Assembly: GCA_964195005.1 (NCBI GenBank)
Contig: CAXMOO010000168.1
Location: 1-13,991, forward strand
DNA from: JAUXLW01 sp964195005
GTDB lineage: Bacteria > Actinomycetota > Acidimicrobiia > Spongiisociales > SHLN01
DNA length: 13,991 bases
Direction: 5' to 3'
The position numbers and the translations under genes were made by a program. Every line of letters starts with the position of its first letter. Position 1 is the stretch's first letter. The notes below the pieces were generated by a model. It made no database searches and had not been told where the DNA came from. It was given only the letters and a program-made list of their open reading frames with translations. Shown here in pieces: positions 1 to 6,562 of this stretch.

Positions 1-1185
1 CGCGGTCAGTATGCCGAGGGCGGCCTGGGGCGTCTCGGCTCGGAAGAAGACCCAGCCGAGCAGCACGAACAGGAAGGTCGCCAGCCGCGCGGCGGCGCGT
101 ACGAGCGGCAATCGGCGCGCGGGCGCGCCCCGGCGCAGTGCCCGCCAGCCGTGGTTCACCGTCAGGCCGACTCCGTGAAGGCCGCCCCAGAGCACGAAGT
201 TCCAGCCCGCGCCGTGCCAGAGCCCACCGAGCAGCATTGTCAGCATCATGTTTCGGTAGGTGAAGATGCGTCCTTTCCGATTGCCGCCCAGCGTTATGTA
301 GAGGTAGTCGCGTAGCCAGGTTGACAGGGAGATGTGCCAGGTACGCCAAAAATGGGTGATGTTGCGTGACAAATACGGCTGGCGGAAGTTTTCCATGAGC
401 TCGATTCCCAGCAGTCGACTGGTGCCGCGAGCAATGGACGAATAGCCAGAGAAGTCGCCATAGATCTGTAAGGCGAAGGCGTAAATGCCGAGGAGCAGCC
501 GGACCCAATCCCCGCTCCCGGAGCGACCGAACGCTTCGTTGACCATAGGCGCCAATCCATCGGCGATTACGACCTTCTTGAACAGGCCGATGAGGATGAG
601 GTAGAGGCCGGATCGCAGCTCGGGTGACGTGAGGCGAACCCGGAGGCGCTCGATTTGTGGCAGCAGCCGGCTGGCTCGCTCAATGGGCCCCGCCACCAGC
701 TGAGGGAAATAGGCGACGTACACGGCGAAGGCGAGCGGGTTGCGCGAGGCCGTCATCTTGCGGCGATAAACGTCGATCGTGTAGCCCAGCGTCTGGAAGG
801 TATAGAACGAGATGCCCACCGGCAGCAGGATGCTGAGTGTTGGCAGGTTGGGGTTGAGGCCCACCGATTCGATGGTCTCTGCTGCCGAGTCGATGAAGAA
901 GTCGAAGTACTTGAAGAAGCCGAGGATGCCGAGGTTGACGGCGACGCTCAGGTACATGAACAGGCGGCGGCGTTTGGCGTCGTCGCTGTCCTCTATTGCC
1001 TGAGCGACGAAGAAGTCCGTGACGGTGGATATGAGGATGAGGCCAAGGAACCGCCAGTCCCACCAACCGTAGAAAATATAGGAGCCGACTAGCAGAAGAG
1101 CGTTCTGACGCTTGCGTAACACGGTCCAGTAAAGGATGAAAACGAGGGGCAGAAAGACTGCGAATTCAACTGAATTGAAGACCAT
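1..1185 (-). CDS. MBOAT family O-acyltransferase, AlgI-like (C-terminus beyond the window)
   Basis: A polytopic membrane enzyme of the membrane-bound O-acyltransferase family, AlgI/DltB branch, which passes acyl (usually acetyl) groups across the membrane onto an extracellular polysaccharide or similar acceptor. The frame is open from ATG at 1185 to base 1, giving 395 codons; family members are usually about 460-520 residues, so perhaps a fifth is missing. Visible marks are FFKYFDFF and LPVGISFYTFQTLGY in the N-terminal half, FPQLVAGPIERASRL, then FWRTWHISLSTWLRDYLYI (residues 279-297) and GLWHGAGWNFVLWG, whose His324 matches the essential MBOAT histidine. A GAGGGA Shine-Dalgarno lies three bases before the ATG, and a possible minus-strand -10 TACACT lies at 1238-1233. 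It diverges from imuA'. AlgI-type genes usually sit beside an SGNH/AlgJ-like partner, which would be to the left and is not visible. The acceptor polymer cannot be told from sequence. Confidence 0.95.
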   Translation of the reverse strand, partial: MVFNSVEFAVFLPLVFILYWTVLRKRQNALLLVGSYIFYGWWDWRFLGLILISTVTDFFVAQAIEDSDDAKRRRLFMYLSVAVNLGILGFFKYFDFFIDSAAETIESVGLNPNLPTLSILLPVGISFYTFQTLGYTIDVYRRKMTASRNPLAFAVYVAYFPQLVAGPIERASRLLPQIERLRVRLTSPELRSGLYLILIGLFKKVVIADGLAPMVNEAFGRSGSGDWVRLLLGIYAFALQIYGDFSGYSSIARGTSRLLGIELMENFRQPYLSRNITHFWRTWHISLSTWLRDYLYITLGGNRKGRIFTYRNMMLTMLLGGLWHGAGWNFVLWGGLHGVGLTVNHGWRALRRGAPARRLPLVRAAARLATFLFVLLGWVFFRAETPQAALGILTA

Positions 1186-1300
1186 TGTTCCCTCGGAGTG
1201 GCCCCTGACAACATCGGTTGGCCCCTGTGGTCAGTGTACTTATTTTCCGTTTACCCACTTTCGGGTGTGATCGGCTGGTTCGGAGGGAGCCCAGGTTGCT

Positions 1301-1320
1301 AATCGAACGTATGTTCGATT
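1301..1320. promoter_or_regulatory. LexA-binding SOS box overlapping the imuA' promoter
   Basis: The 20 bases aatcgaacgtatgttcgatt form a palindrome with perfect 8-base arms around GTAT. The core TCGAAC-N4-GTTCGA is the known actinobacterial (mycobacterial) LexA box, with no mismatch. A -10-like hexamer TATGTT lies inside it at 1310-1315, and the imuA' start codon at 1324 is only three bases beyond the box. LexA bound here would cover the promoter core, so imuA'-imuB should be off until DNA damage triggers LexA cleavage. The box lies between divergent genes, but the MBOAT start is 116 bases away, so control of that gene is less likely. Confidence 0.93.
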
Positions 1321-1323
1321 AGG

Positions 1324-1944
1324 GTGATTGGTCCTATGAATGTTGTCCGGCGGGAGGATCAGGAGCTCGATTTGGTGCCCGGTCAGGTGGTGGGGCTGAT
1401 AGGAGCCCCGGGCTTTGGCCTTACCCGGATCGGCCTGAGCATGCTGGCGGGAGCCGGGGGATGGCTGGCGTGCGTCGACGTACGCGGATGGCTGTGCCCG
1501 GCAGCTGCTTGGGAGGCGGGCGTTTCCGCCGAACGGCTGGTGGTTGTGAGGTGTTCCGATCCTCTCCAGTGGCCCCAGGTGACGGCCGCCCTGGTGGAAG
1601 GGATGGGGGCCGTGTACGCCGAAGTTCCGCCGGGGGCGGCCCCGCAAATGTTGCGTCGATTGGGGGCATTGGCCCGGGCCCGTTCGACATCGTTGATTTT
1701 GCGGCCTGTGAGCGGAGAGTTGCCGAAGGGGCTTGTGTTCACTCGCCTGGAGGCCCAGGAAGTGGAGTGGCATGGAGTCGGGGAAGGCCATGGCCGTTTG
1801 CGTAGCCGCCGGTTGCAGCTACTGGCGTCGGGAAAGGGGATGGGGGGCATTCAGCAGTTGATCGAGGTGGAGGACGATGGGACGGACGCTGTGCGTGTGG
1901 TTTCCAGAATGGCCGTTGCGATGCCTGAGCGCGCCGTCGGATAG
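1324..1944 (+). CDS. imuA: ImuA'-like, RecA-fold accessory factor of the mutasome
   Basis: A 206-residue protein identified mainly by its place directly before and overlapping imuB behind a LexA box, and by a RecA/ImuA-like start (LVPGQVVGLIGAPGFGLTRI). ImuA-type proteins bridge ImuB and DnaE2 in the error-prone translesion synthesis complex. The P-loop region, residues 27-34 (GAPGFGLT), has the glycine spacing of a Walker A motif, but Leu33 stands where the lysine should be, so ATP binding may be weak or lost. The chosen start is GTG at 1324. No Shine-Dalgarno precedes it, but TATGTT at 1310-1315 would place transcription at about 1322-1324, giving a leaderless message. ATG at 1336 is the alternative and also lacks a Shine-Dalgarno. 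The last 68 bases overlap imuB in another frame, suggesting coupled translation. The product name is family-level; sequence similarity to characterised ImuA' proteins could not be tested. Confidence 0.8.
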   Translation: MIGPMNVVRREDQELDLVPGQVVGLIGAPGFGLTRIGLSMLAGAGGWLACVDVRGWLCPAAAWEAGVSAERLVVVRCSDPLQWPQVTAALVEGMGAVYAEVPPGAAPQMLRRLGALARARSTSLILRPVSGELPKGLVFTRLEAQEVEWHGVGEGHGRLRSRRLQLLASGKGMGGIQQLIEVEDDGTDAVRVVSRMAVAMPERAVG

Positions 1945-3343
1945 ACCATGCCAGGTGGTTGCAGATGACAACCGGGTGGTTGCTGCCAATGAATTAGCGC
2001 GCTCTCGAGGAGTGACCTTGAGGATGCGGCGTCGGGAAGCTGAGGCAGTTTGTCCCACAGTCGTCACCCTGGCACAAGATCCCGGTGCCGAGGCCGGGGC
2101 CTTTGAGCCGGTAGTGGCAACCATGGAGCAGCTCATACCACGGGTGGAGATAGCCAATCCCGGGCTGGCATTTCTCCCTGTGGGGGGTGCCGTCCGGTAT
2201 TACGGAGGAGAAGAAGCCCTGGTCGAACGACTCGCTGAAGGTATAGAGGCGGCATGTGGTTCCGGGGCCCTCCTCGGCCTGGCCCATGGGCCTTTCGCGG
2301 CACATCGGGCCGCAATACAAGCCCGGGTGGGGGTTCCCTACATCGTTACCGATGAGGCAGGTTTCCTGGCTTCATTGGACATAGGAGCTATTGGTAGGGA
2401 AGAGCTGGCCGATACCTTCCGCTGGCTGGGGATAACCACCCTTGGAGAATTAGCCCGTTTGCCGCGCGCGGCGGTGGCTTCGCGATTCGGTCTCCTGGGG
2501 ATCAGCGCTCATGAGCAAGCTTCCGGTGAGGATCGTTCACTCAGACCGCGTCAAATCCCAGAGGATGCCGGGGTCGAGGAAAAGTTCGAAGAGCCCCTGG
2601 TCAATCTGGAACAAGCCGGGTTCGTTTCGCGTCGGCTGGCCCATGAATTGCTCGAGCCATTGCAAGCGCAGGGAGTAGCTCCTCATCAGGTGGAGATCGA
2701 GGGGGAGGCCGTAGACGGCACAGTTTTGCGGAGGATTTGGAGAAGTGCTGACCCTTTTGACGAGCCCAACCTGGCGGAGCGGGTTCGCTGGCAGCTTCGG
2801 GCTTGGGTCGAATCGGGGGGCATCAGCGGGGGGCTGCGCCGGCTGCGGATAGCTCCCGCCGACGTTTCCGGGGAAGGCCGTCAGTTGGGACTGGCCGAAG
2901 ATCCGGTGAATGACGCCGAAGCTACCCGGGCCCTGATTCGGGCCCAGTCGTTGTTAGGCCCCGATGCGGTTCTCCTGGCTCGGCGCCAGGGGGGTCGCGA
3001 TCCGGCGGACCAGGTGCAGTGGTTCCGGTGGGGGGAAAACGAGCCGGCACCGGCTCGCGACCCGGCGGCTCCCTGGCCTGGCAAGCTCCCGGCCCCTTCT
3101 CCGGCGTTGATGCCTCCTCAGCCCCCGTCGGTCAATGTGGAGTGGGATGAGGGAATGCCGGCCCGCGTGCGACTGCGCAGCCGCTGGGAGCCGGTGCTGT
3201 CGTGGGCCGGTCCCTGGCGGCGAGTGGGGCGGTGGTGGGAAGGGGAGGGCTCGGGAGATCGATATCAGATAGTTACTTCGGCCGGAGCTTTCCTGTGTGA
3301 GGTACGGGAAGGCAAGACCTATCTGGTGGGTATCTACGACTGA
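1877..3343 (+). CDS. imuB: ImuB, catalytically inactive Y-family polymerase-like mutasome protein
   Basis: A 488-residue Y-family polymerase relative that acts as the clamp-bound hub of SOS mutagenesis, recruiting ImuA' and DnaE2. It opens with LCVWFPEWPLRC where true Y-family polymerases have an Asp-x-Asp motif. The motif III region (AFLPVGGAVRYYGG, residues 98-111) has none of the SIDE-type acidic residues, so it should not polymerise, as is known for ImuB. A helix-hairpin-helix/thumb segment follows (WLGITTLGELARLPRAAV, about 183-200), then a little-finger-like region. QLGLAE at 336-341 fits a beta-clamp-binding peptide. A proline-rich linker (about 388-420) leads to the ImuB C-terminal tail, with GRWWEG at 451-456 and a final YLVGIYD. 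Length is in the usual range. ATG 1877 has GGTGGAGG just upstream at 1866-1873 and lies inside imuA'. No dnaE2 follows; the unit appears to end at the hairpin element near 3370. Confidence 0.93.
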   Translation: MGRTLCVWFPEWPLRCLSAPSDRPCQVVADDNRVVAANELARSRGVTLRMRRREAEAVCPTVVTLAQDPGAEAGAFEPVVATMEQLIPRVEIANPGLAFLPVGGAVRYYGGEEALVERLAEGIEAACGSGALLGLAHGPFAAHRAAIQARVGVPYIVTDEAGFLASLDIGAIGREELADTFRWLGITTLGELARLPRAAVASRFGLLGISAHEQASGEDRSLRPRQIPEDAGVEEKFEEPLVNLEQAGFVSRRLAHELLEPLQAQGVAPHQVEIEGEAVDGTVLRRIWRSADPFDEPNLAERVRWQLRAWVESGGISGGLRRLRIAPADVSGEGRQLGLAEDPVNDAEATRALIRAQSLLGPDAVLLARRQGGRDPADQVQWFRWGENEPAPARDPAAPWPGKLPAPSPALMPPQPPSVNVEWDEGMPARVRLRSRWEPVLSWAGPWRRVGRWWEGEGSGDRYQIVTSAGAFLCEVREGKTYLVGIYD

Positions 3344-3369
3344 CGCCTGAGATTTCCCCAAAAGCGTCT

Positions 3370-3414
3370 CCCCTCCTGCGGAGCAAAGCGGAGTGGGAGG
3401 GGCTGGGGGTGGGT
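3370..3414 (+). repeat. REP-like G-rich hairpin element, copy A
   Basis: CCCCTCC at 3370-3376 pairs with GGAGGGG at 3396-3402 around a 19-base interior holding two CGGAG blocks. The right arm runs into CT and then GGGGGTGGGT. The 19 bases at 3395-3413 contain four runs of three or more G separated by one, two and one bases, which fits the classic G-quadruplex pattern. It starts 26 bases after the imuB stop and could end imuB transcription, although no T-tract follows. Copy B at 3620-3654 has the same plan in the opposite orientation. Confidence 0.6.
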
Positions 3415-3619
3415 ACCAAACCCCCCAACGGCGCCCTGAAGAGAGCTGTTCCGCGGGGCGGTCGTTGACACACGACAAGGTGATGGCGCGCTCCCAACCG
3501 TCAACTCACCTGAAAGCGCGCGTTGGGATGCGGGACCGAACCACCACGTGCCCATCGTGCTCTTAAAGTAACAATCTCCTTTCCCACGATCTTCTGCACT
3601 CCCGCCGTTGCTGGGAACG

Positions 3620-3654
3620 ACCCATCCCGACCCCTCCCCAAGCCAAGGGAGGGG
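3620..3654 (-). repeat. REP-like G-rich hairpin element, copy B (inverted)
   Basis: Perfect 8-base arms CCCCTCCC (3631-3638) and GGGAGGGG (3647-3654) enclose an 8-base loop. Read on the minus strand, the hairpin is followed by a two-base spacer and GGGATGGGT, matching the GGGGGTGGGT tail of copy A. The minus strand of 3621-3639 has four G-runs with loops of one, two and two bases and so is G-quadruplex-capable. It lies 33 bases upstream of the deaminase -10. Confidence 0.6.
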
Positions 3655-3686
3655 CGCAGACGGGCAGGGAGGGCATACGGTTCTTC

Positions 3687-3692
3687 TAGCCT
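3687..3692 (+). promoter_or_regulatory. Candidate -10 (TAGCCT) for a leaderless deaminase message
   Basis: TAGCCT fits TANNNT and is followed by six C bases and then the GTG at 3699. No Shine-Dalgarno precedes either GTG 3699 or ATG 3717. A start of transcription about seven bases after the hexamer would fall on the GTG, so a leaderless message is the best reading. No clear -35 is seen. Confidence 0.45.
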
Positions 3693-3698
3693 CCCCCC

Positions 3699-4700
3699 GT
3701 GTCCTTCTACGAGACCATGCCCAAGGTGGAGCTTCACTTGCACCTGGAAGGGGCCATTCCGCTGGATGCTCTCTGGTCGCTCATTGAGCAAGCCGGCGGT
3801 GACCCCGGGGTCCGAACTCGCCAAGACCTGGATGATCGCTTCGCGTATCGCGACTTCGCCCACTTCATCGAAACCTGGGTTTGGAAGAACCGCTATCTCT
3901 CCAGCTACGGGGCTTTCACCTTCGCCGCCGAAGCGGTGGCCGCCCGCCTGGCCGCGCAGAACGTCGAATATGCCGAAGCCTTCTTTTCTCCCACCGATTT
4001 CGCCATGCATGACCTGTGGCCGGGTCCGCTCGCTGCGGCGATTCGGAAAGGTCTGGACCGGGTGAATGGCACCAGGGTGGCACTGATCGTCGATCTGGTC
4101 CGCGAGACAGGTCCGGCACGGGCGGCCCGGACCCTTGCTGCGGTGGAGGAGGTAGCGCCCGAAGCCGGCGTCATCGGGGTCGGCCTAGGCGGGTCGGAGG
4201 TGGGACATCCTCCTGAGCAATACGCCGGGGTCTACCACCGCGCTGCCGAGGCCGGGCTCCGGCTCACGGCCCATGCCGGTGAGGCGGCAGGTCCGAAAGG
4301 CATCTGGGGAGCGCTGCGGGCACTCAACGTCGAACGAATCGGTCATGGCGTGCAGGCGGTGGAAGACCTCGAGTTGATCGAGCACCTGGTTACCCACCAG
4401 ATCCCGCTGGAGACTTGTCCGACATCCAACCTGCGGACCGGCGTAGTTGCCAACTGGGACACCCATCCGGTGCGGGACCTGATTGCTGCTGGGGTCAATG
4501 TGACGATCAACACGGATGATCCGGCAATGTTCAATACCACTCTGGCGGGGGAGTACGAAGACGTTGAAACAGAGTTCGGGTTGGATCGTCAGACGATGCG
4601 CCGGCTGTCTCTCAACGCAGTTGAGGCGAGCTGGGCAGCTGATGCGGAGCGAGCCCGTTTGCGGAATGATCTCGAAGTTTGGTGGTCGCAATCCGGTTGA
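3699..4700 (+). CDS. add: Adenosine deaminase family protein
   Basis: A 333-residue cytosolic zinc amidohydrolase that most likely deaminates adenosine or deoxyadenosine to inosine in purine salvage. Family marks in order are the metal-binding HLHLEG near the N-terminus, the AHAGEA segment with its metal His and catalytic Glu, RIGHG, CPTSNL, and NTDDP with the metal-binding Asp pair. Length is normal. The GTG start at 3699 is favoured by the promoter geometry; ATG 3717 would remove six residues and leave all motifs intact. Adenine deaminase and 6-amino-6-deoxyfutalosine deaminase share this fold, so the substrate is not certain; NTDDPAMFNTTL leans towards adenosine deaminase. The importer genes follow after 38 bases on the same strand and may be partly co-transcribed. 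Confidence 0.88.
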   Translation: MSFYETMPKVELHLHLEGAIPLDALWSLIEQAGGDPGVRTRQDLDDRFAYRDFAHFIETWVWKNRYLSSYGAFTFAAEAVAARLAAQNVEYAEAFFSPTDFAMHDLWPGPLAAAIRKGLDRVNGTRVALIVDLVRETGPARAARTLAAVEEVAPEAGVIGVGLGGSEVGHPPEQYAGVYHRAAEAGLRLTAHAGEAAGPKGIWGALRALNVERIGHGVQAVEDLELIEHLVTHQIPLETCPTSNLRTGVVANWDTHPVRDLIAAGVNVTINTDDPAMFNTTLAGEYEDVETEFGLDRQTMRRLSLNAVEASWAADAERARLRNDLEVWWSQSG

Positions 4701-4705
4701 AGGGG

Positions 4706-4711
4706 TAGCCT
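4706..4711 (+). promoter_or_regulatory. Possible -10 (TAGCCT) for the amino acid importer
   Basis: The same TAGCCT hexamer as before the deaminase lies here. Transcription from about 4718 would give a short leader carrying the GAGGGAG Shine-Dalgarno at 4726-4732. No good -35 is visible, and read-through from the deaminase gene is equally possible. Confidence 0.3.
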
Positions 4712-4738
4712 GCGTCTTTGCTAACGAGGGAGAATCCC

Positions 4739-5665
4739 ATGCGGACCAGATTCGGGTTGACATTGCTAGCGCTGTCCTTGGTGGCAGCAGCGTGTGGAAG
4801 CGGAGATTCCGACACCACCACTCCGGTGGTCGCGGACACCACAACCACAACGGCGGCCACCACTACCACCGCGGCGCCTGACACCACCACGACAACGGTG
4901 GCTGTTGACGCTTGCGCTATTGATCAGCTCAACCTGGTCGACGCGGGCGTCCTCACCGTGGCCACGGGCTTGCCGGCGTTCTTCCCATACGTCCTTGATG
5001 ACGATCCCACCAGTAAGCAGGGCTTCGAGAGCGCAGTCGTTTACGCCGTGGCCAACGAGATGGGTTTCACCGACGATCAGGTCAAATGGGTCCGCACTGG
5101 ATTTGATGAGGCTATTGCTCCCGGACAAAAGGACTGGGATTTCAACCTCCAGCAATTCTCCATCACACCAGTGCGCGAAGAGGTGGTCGACTTCAGTACC
5201 GGGTATTACGAGGTTAAACAGGCGCTCGTAGCCGAAGCCGACGGTCCAGCCGCTGGACTCACGTCGATCGCCGACCTCAAAGGGCTGCGCCTCGGTGCTC
5301 AGATCGGAACGACCAGCCTGAATCTGATAGAGACTGTGATCGACCCCGACAGCGAGGCCAAGGTCTACACCGACAACACCGACGTCCAGGCTGCCCTCGC
5401 GGCCGACCAGATCGACGCCTTCGTCGTTGACCTGCCGACGGCTCTGTTCATCAGCTGTTGTGTGATGGACAACGGTGTTGTGGTCGGTCAGTTCGAGACA
5501 CCCGGCGCCGTCCCCGAGGAGTTTGGTTTACTTTTCGCGGAAGGAAACCCACTCGTACCCTGCGTCGACGATGCCCTCAACGCACTGAAGGGGGACGGCA
5601 CCCTCGCGGCGATCGAACAAGAGTGGCTCGTGCAGCTAACGGACGTCGCTGTCTTCAGTCCGTAA
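4739..5665 (+). CDS. Amino acid ABC transporter substrate-binding lipoprotein (family 3)
   Basis: A 308-residue extracytoplasmic binding protein that delivers a polar amino acid to the permease encoded next. A signal peptide with hydrophobic core LTLLALSLVAAAC ends in a lipobox at Cys19. Residues 26-57 are a threonine-rich linker, low in complexity, that would hold the domain away from the membrane. The SBP_bac_3 domain starts at GVLTVATG. Arg146 in FSITPVREEVVDFS fits the carboxylate-binding arginine, GAQIGTTS lies at 187-194, and Asp231 (VVDLP) fits the amino-group-binding aspartate. Four further cysteines (59, 240, 241, 275) could form disulfides. ATG 4739 is chosen because GAGGGAG ends six bases before it and the signal peptide starts there; an upstream TTG at 4718 would add eight residues. 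The exact substrate is unknown. Confidence 0.92.
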   Translation: MRTRFGLTLLALSLVAAACGSGDSDTTTPVVADTTTTTAATTTTAAPDTTTTTVAVDACAIDQLNLVDAGVLTVATGLPAFFPYVLDDDPTSKQGFESAVVYAVANEMGFTDDQVKWVRTGFDEAIAPGQKDWDFNLQQFSITPVREEVVDFSTGYYEVKQALVAEADGPAAGLTSIADLKGLRLGAQIGTTSLNLIETVIDPDSEAKVYTDNTDVQAALAADQIDAFVVDLPTALFISCCVMDNGVVVGQFETPGAVPEEFGLLFAEGNPLVPCVDDALNALKGDGTLAAIEQEWLVQLTDVAVFSP

Positions 5666-5683
5666 GTGAAGTAGGGAGCGGAC

Positions 5684-6562
5684 GTGACCGACCGTTCGTC
5701 TCCATTGGATGAGGTAATGCGCCGCGGGCCAAGATTGCTTGGCCCGGGGCGTTCCCCTCGCAGTCGTGAGGAAGGTGCCCGCGGCGCCCTTATTGCGGTT
5801 ATCTCGACGATCGTGTTCGCGGCCGTGGTGTTGGTCTGGGTTCTAACGTCTGAAACCTGGCCGGCTGTGCAGAAGCAGTTTTTCAGCCCATCTGCGTTTC
5901 GAGAGGTGTTTCCCAAGGTGCTCAGCGGATTCTGGCTCGACGTGCAGATGTTTATGGTGGCCGAGGTGCTCATTCTGGCGCTAGCACTTCTGGTGGCGAT
6001 GATCCGGGCGCTACGAGGACCGGCCTTTCTTCCGTTACGGGTACTTGCCATCTTCTACATCGACCTGGTGCGCGGAATTCCCATAATCTTGCTCATCCTC
6101 CTGCTGGGTTTCGGCGTGCCCGCCCTCCAGTTGCAGGGCGTACCGAATGGAGCCTTGTTTTGGGGAGTCACCGCTTTGGTCATTTCCTATACGGCGTACA
6201 CCGCTGAGGTGTACCGAGCGGGGATCGAGTCGGTGCAAGAAAGCCAGCGGATGTCGGCTCGCTCCCTTGGCCTAACTCAGCTGCAGACTTTGCGGTATGT
6301 GCTGGTGCCCCAGGCGATCCGAAACGTTATTCCCGCCCTTCTCAACGGCTTCGTCAGCCTGCAGAAGGACGTAGCGCTCGTGTTCATACTTGGAGTGCGG
6401 GAGGGTGTTCAAGAAGCCGAGATCTTCAAGGCCAACACCTTTAACTACACGGGATATATCGCCGCCGCCGTGCTGTTTCTGCTGGTGAGCGTCCCGGTGG
6501 CCCGGTTCACAGACTGGTACACGGACAGGGATCGTCGCCGGAGACAGGCGATGAGCAGCTGA
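5684..6562 (+). CDS. Polar amino acid ABC transporter permease (HisM/GlnP family)
   Basis: A 292-residue inner-membrane channel subunit. A charged cytoplasmic N-terminus of about 33 residues is followed by a first membrane segment (about 34-55), a segment near 90-107, the YIDLVRGIPI motif at 125-134 typical of this family, and further segments near 132-148 and 158-172. The cytoplasmic EAA-like loop (QESQRMSARSLGLTQLQTL, about 185-203, ending LVPQAI) couples to the ATPase. A last membrane segment (about 258-272) precedes an arginine-rich tail. GTG 5684 has TAGGGAG five bases upstream. It begins 18 bases after the binding protein gene and its TGA overlaps the ATPase ATG. One permease is seen, so the channel is probably a homodimer. 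Confidence 0.93.
   Translation: MTDRSSPLDEVMRRGPRLLGPGRSPRSREEGARGALIAVISTIVFAAVVLVWVLTSETWPAVQKQFFSPSAFREVFPKVLSGFWLDVQMFMVAEVLILALALLVAMIRALRGPAFLPLRVLAIFYIDLVRGIPIILLILLLGFGVPALQLQGVPNGALFWGVTALVISYTAYTAEVYRAGIESVQESQRMSARSLGLTQLQTLRYVLVPQAIRNVIPALLNGFVSLQKDVALVFILGVREGVQEAEIFKANTFNYTGYIAAAVLFLLVSVPVARFTDWYTDRDRRRRQAMSS

Larger units (their letters stand above)
3344..3698. other. Non-coding spacer between imuB and the deaminase gene
   Basis: This 355-base stretch has no convincing gene. Short open frames cross it on the minus strand, but they have no recognisable domain and run through GC-rich repeats. It holds two inverted G-rich hairpin elements (listed separately). Between them lie an isolated TTGACA at 3465-3470 with no matching -10, and a pair of CCCAAC/GTTGGG arms (3493-3498 with a mate near 3521-3526) flanked by GCGCGC on both sides, which could fold. 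The last 12 bases carry the likely deaminase promoter. The stretch may be the remnant of an intergenic repeat insertion. Confidence 0.6.

Noticed and set aside
655..1092. Open frames antisense to the MBOAT gene (plus strand).
   Set aside because: They are mirror frames of a well-conserved membrane protein in GC-rich DNA, with no domain or Shine-Dalgarno.
1228..1250. TGGTCAGTG-N8-TTCCGT resembles the PafBC-type damage promoter (TTGTCRGTG-N8-TANNNT).
   Set aside because: It has a mismatch in each half and would leave a leader of about 65 bases before imuA', while a perfect LexA box and closer -10 already explain the control.
3465..3470. A perfect TTGACA -35-like hexamer in the spacer.
   Set aside because: No -10-like sequence lies 16-19 bases downstream and no gene begins nearby.
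2954..3555. Minus-strand open frames of 60-174 codons across the end of imuB and the spacer.
   Set aside because: Their translations are low-complexity, Pro/Arg/Ser-rich, and run through the REP-like hairpins; no gene signals are seen.
4718..4738. TTG start adding eight residues to the amino acid binding protein.
   Set aside because: The Shine-Dalgarno lies inside this extension and the signal peptide begins properly at ATG 4739.
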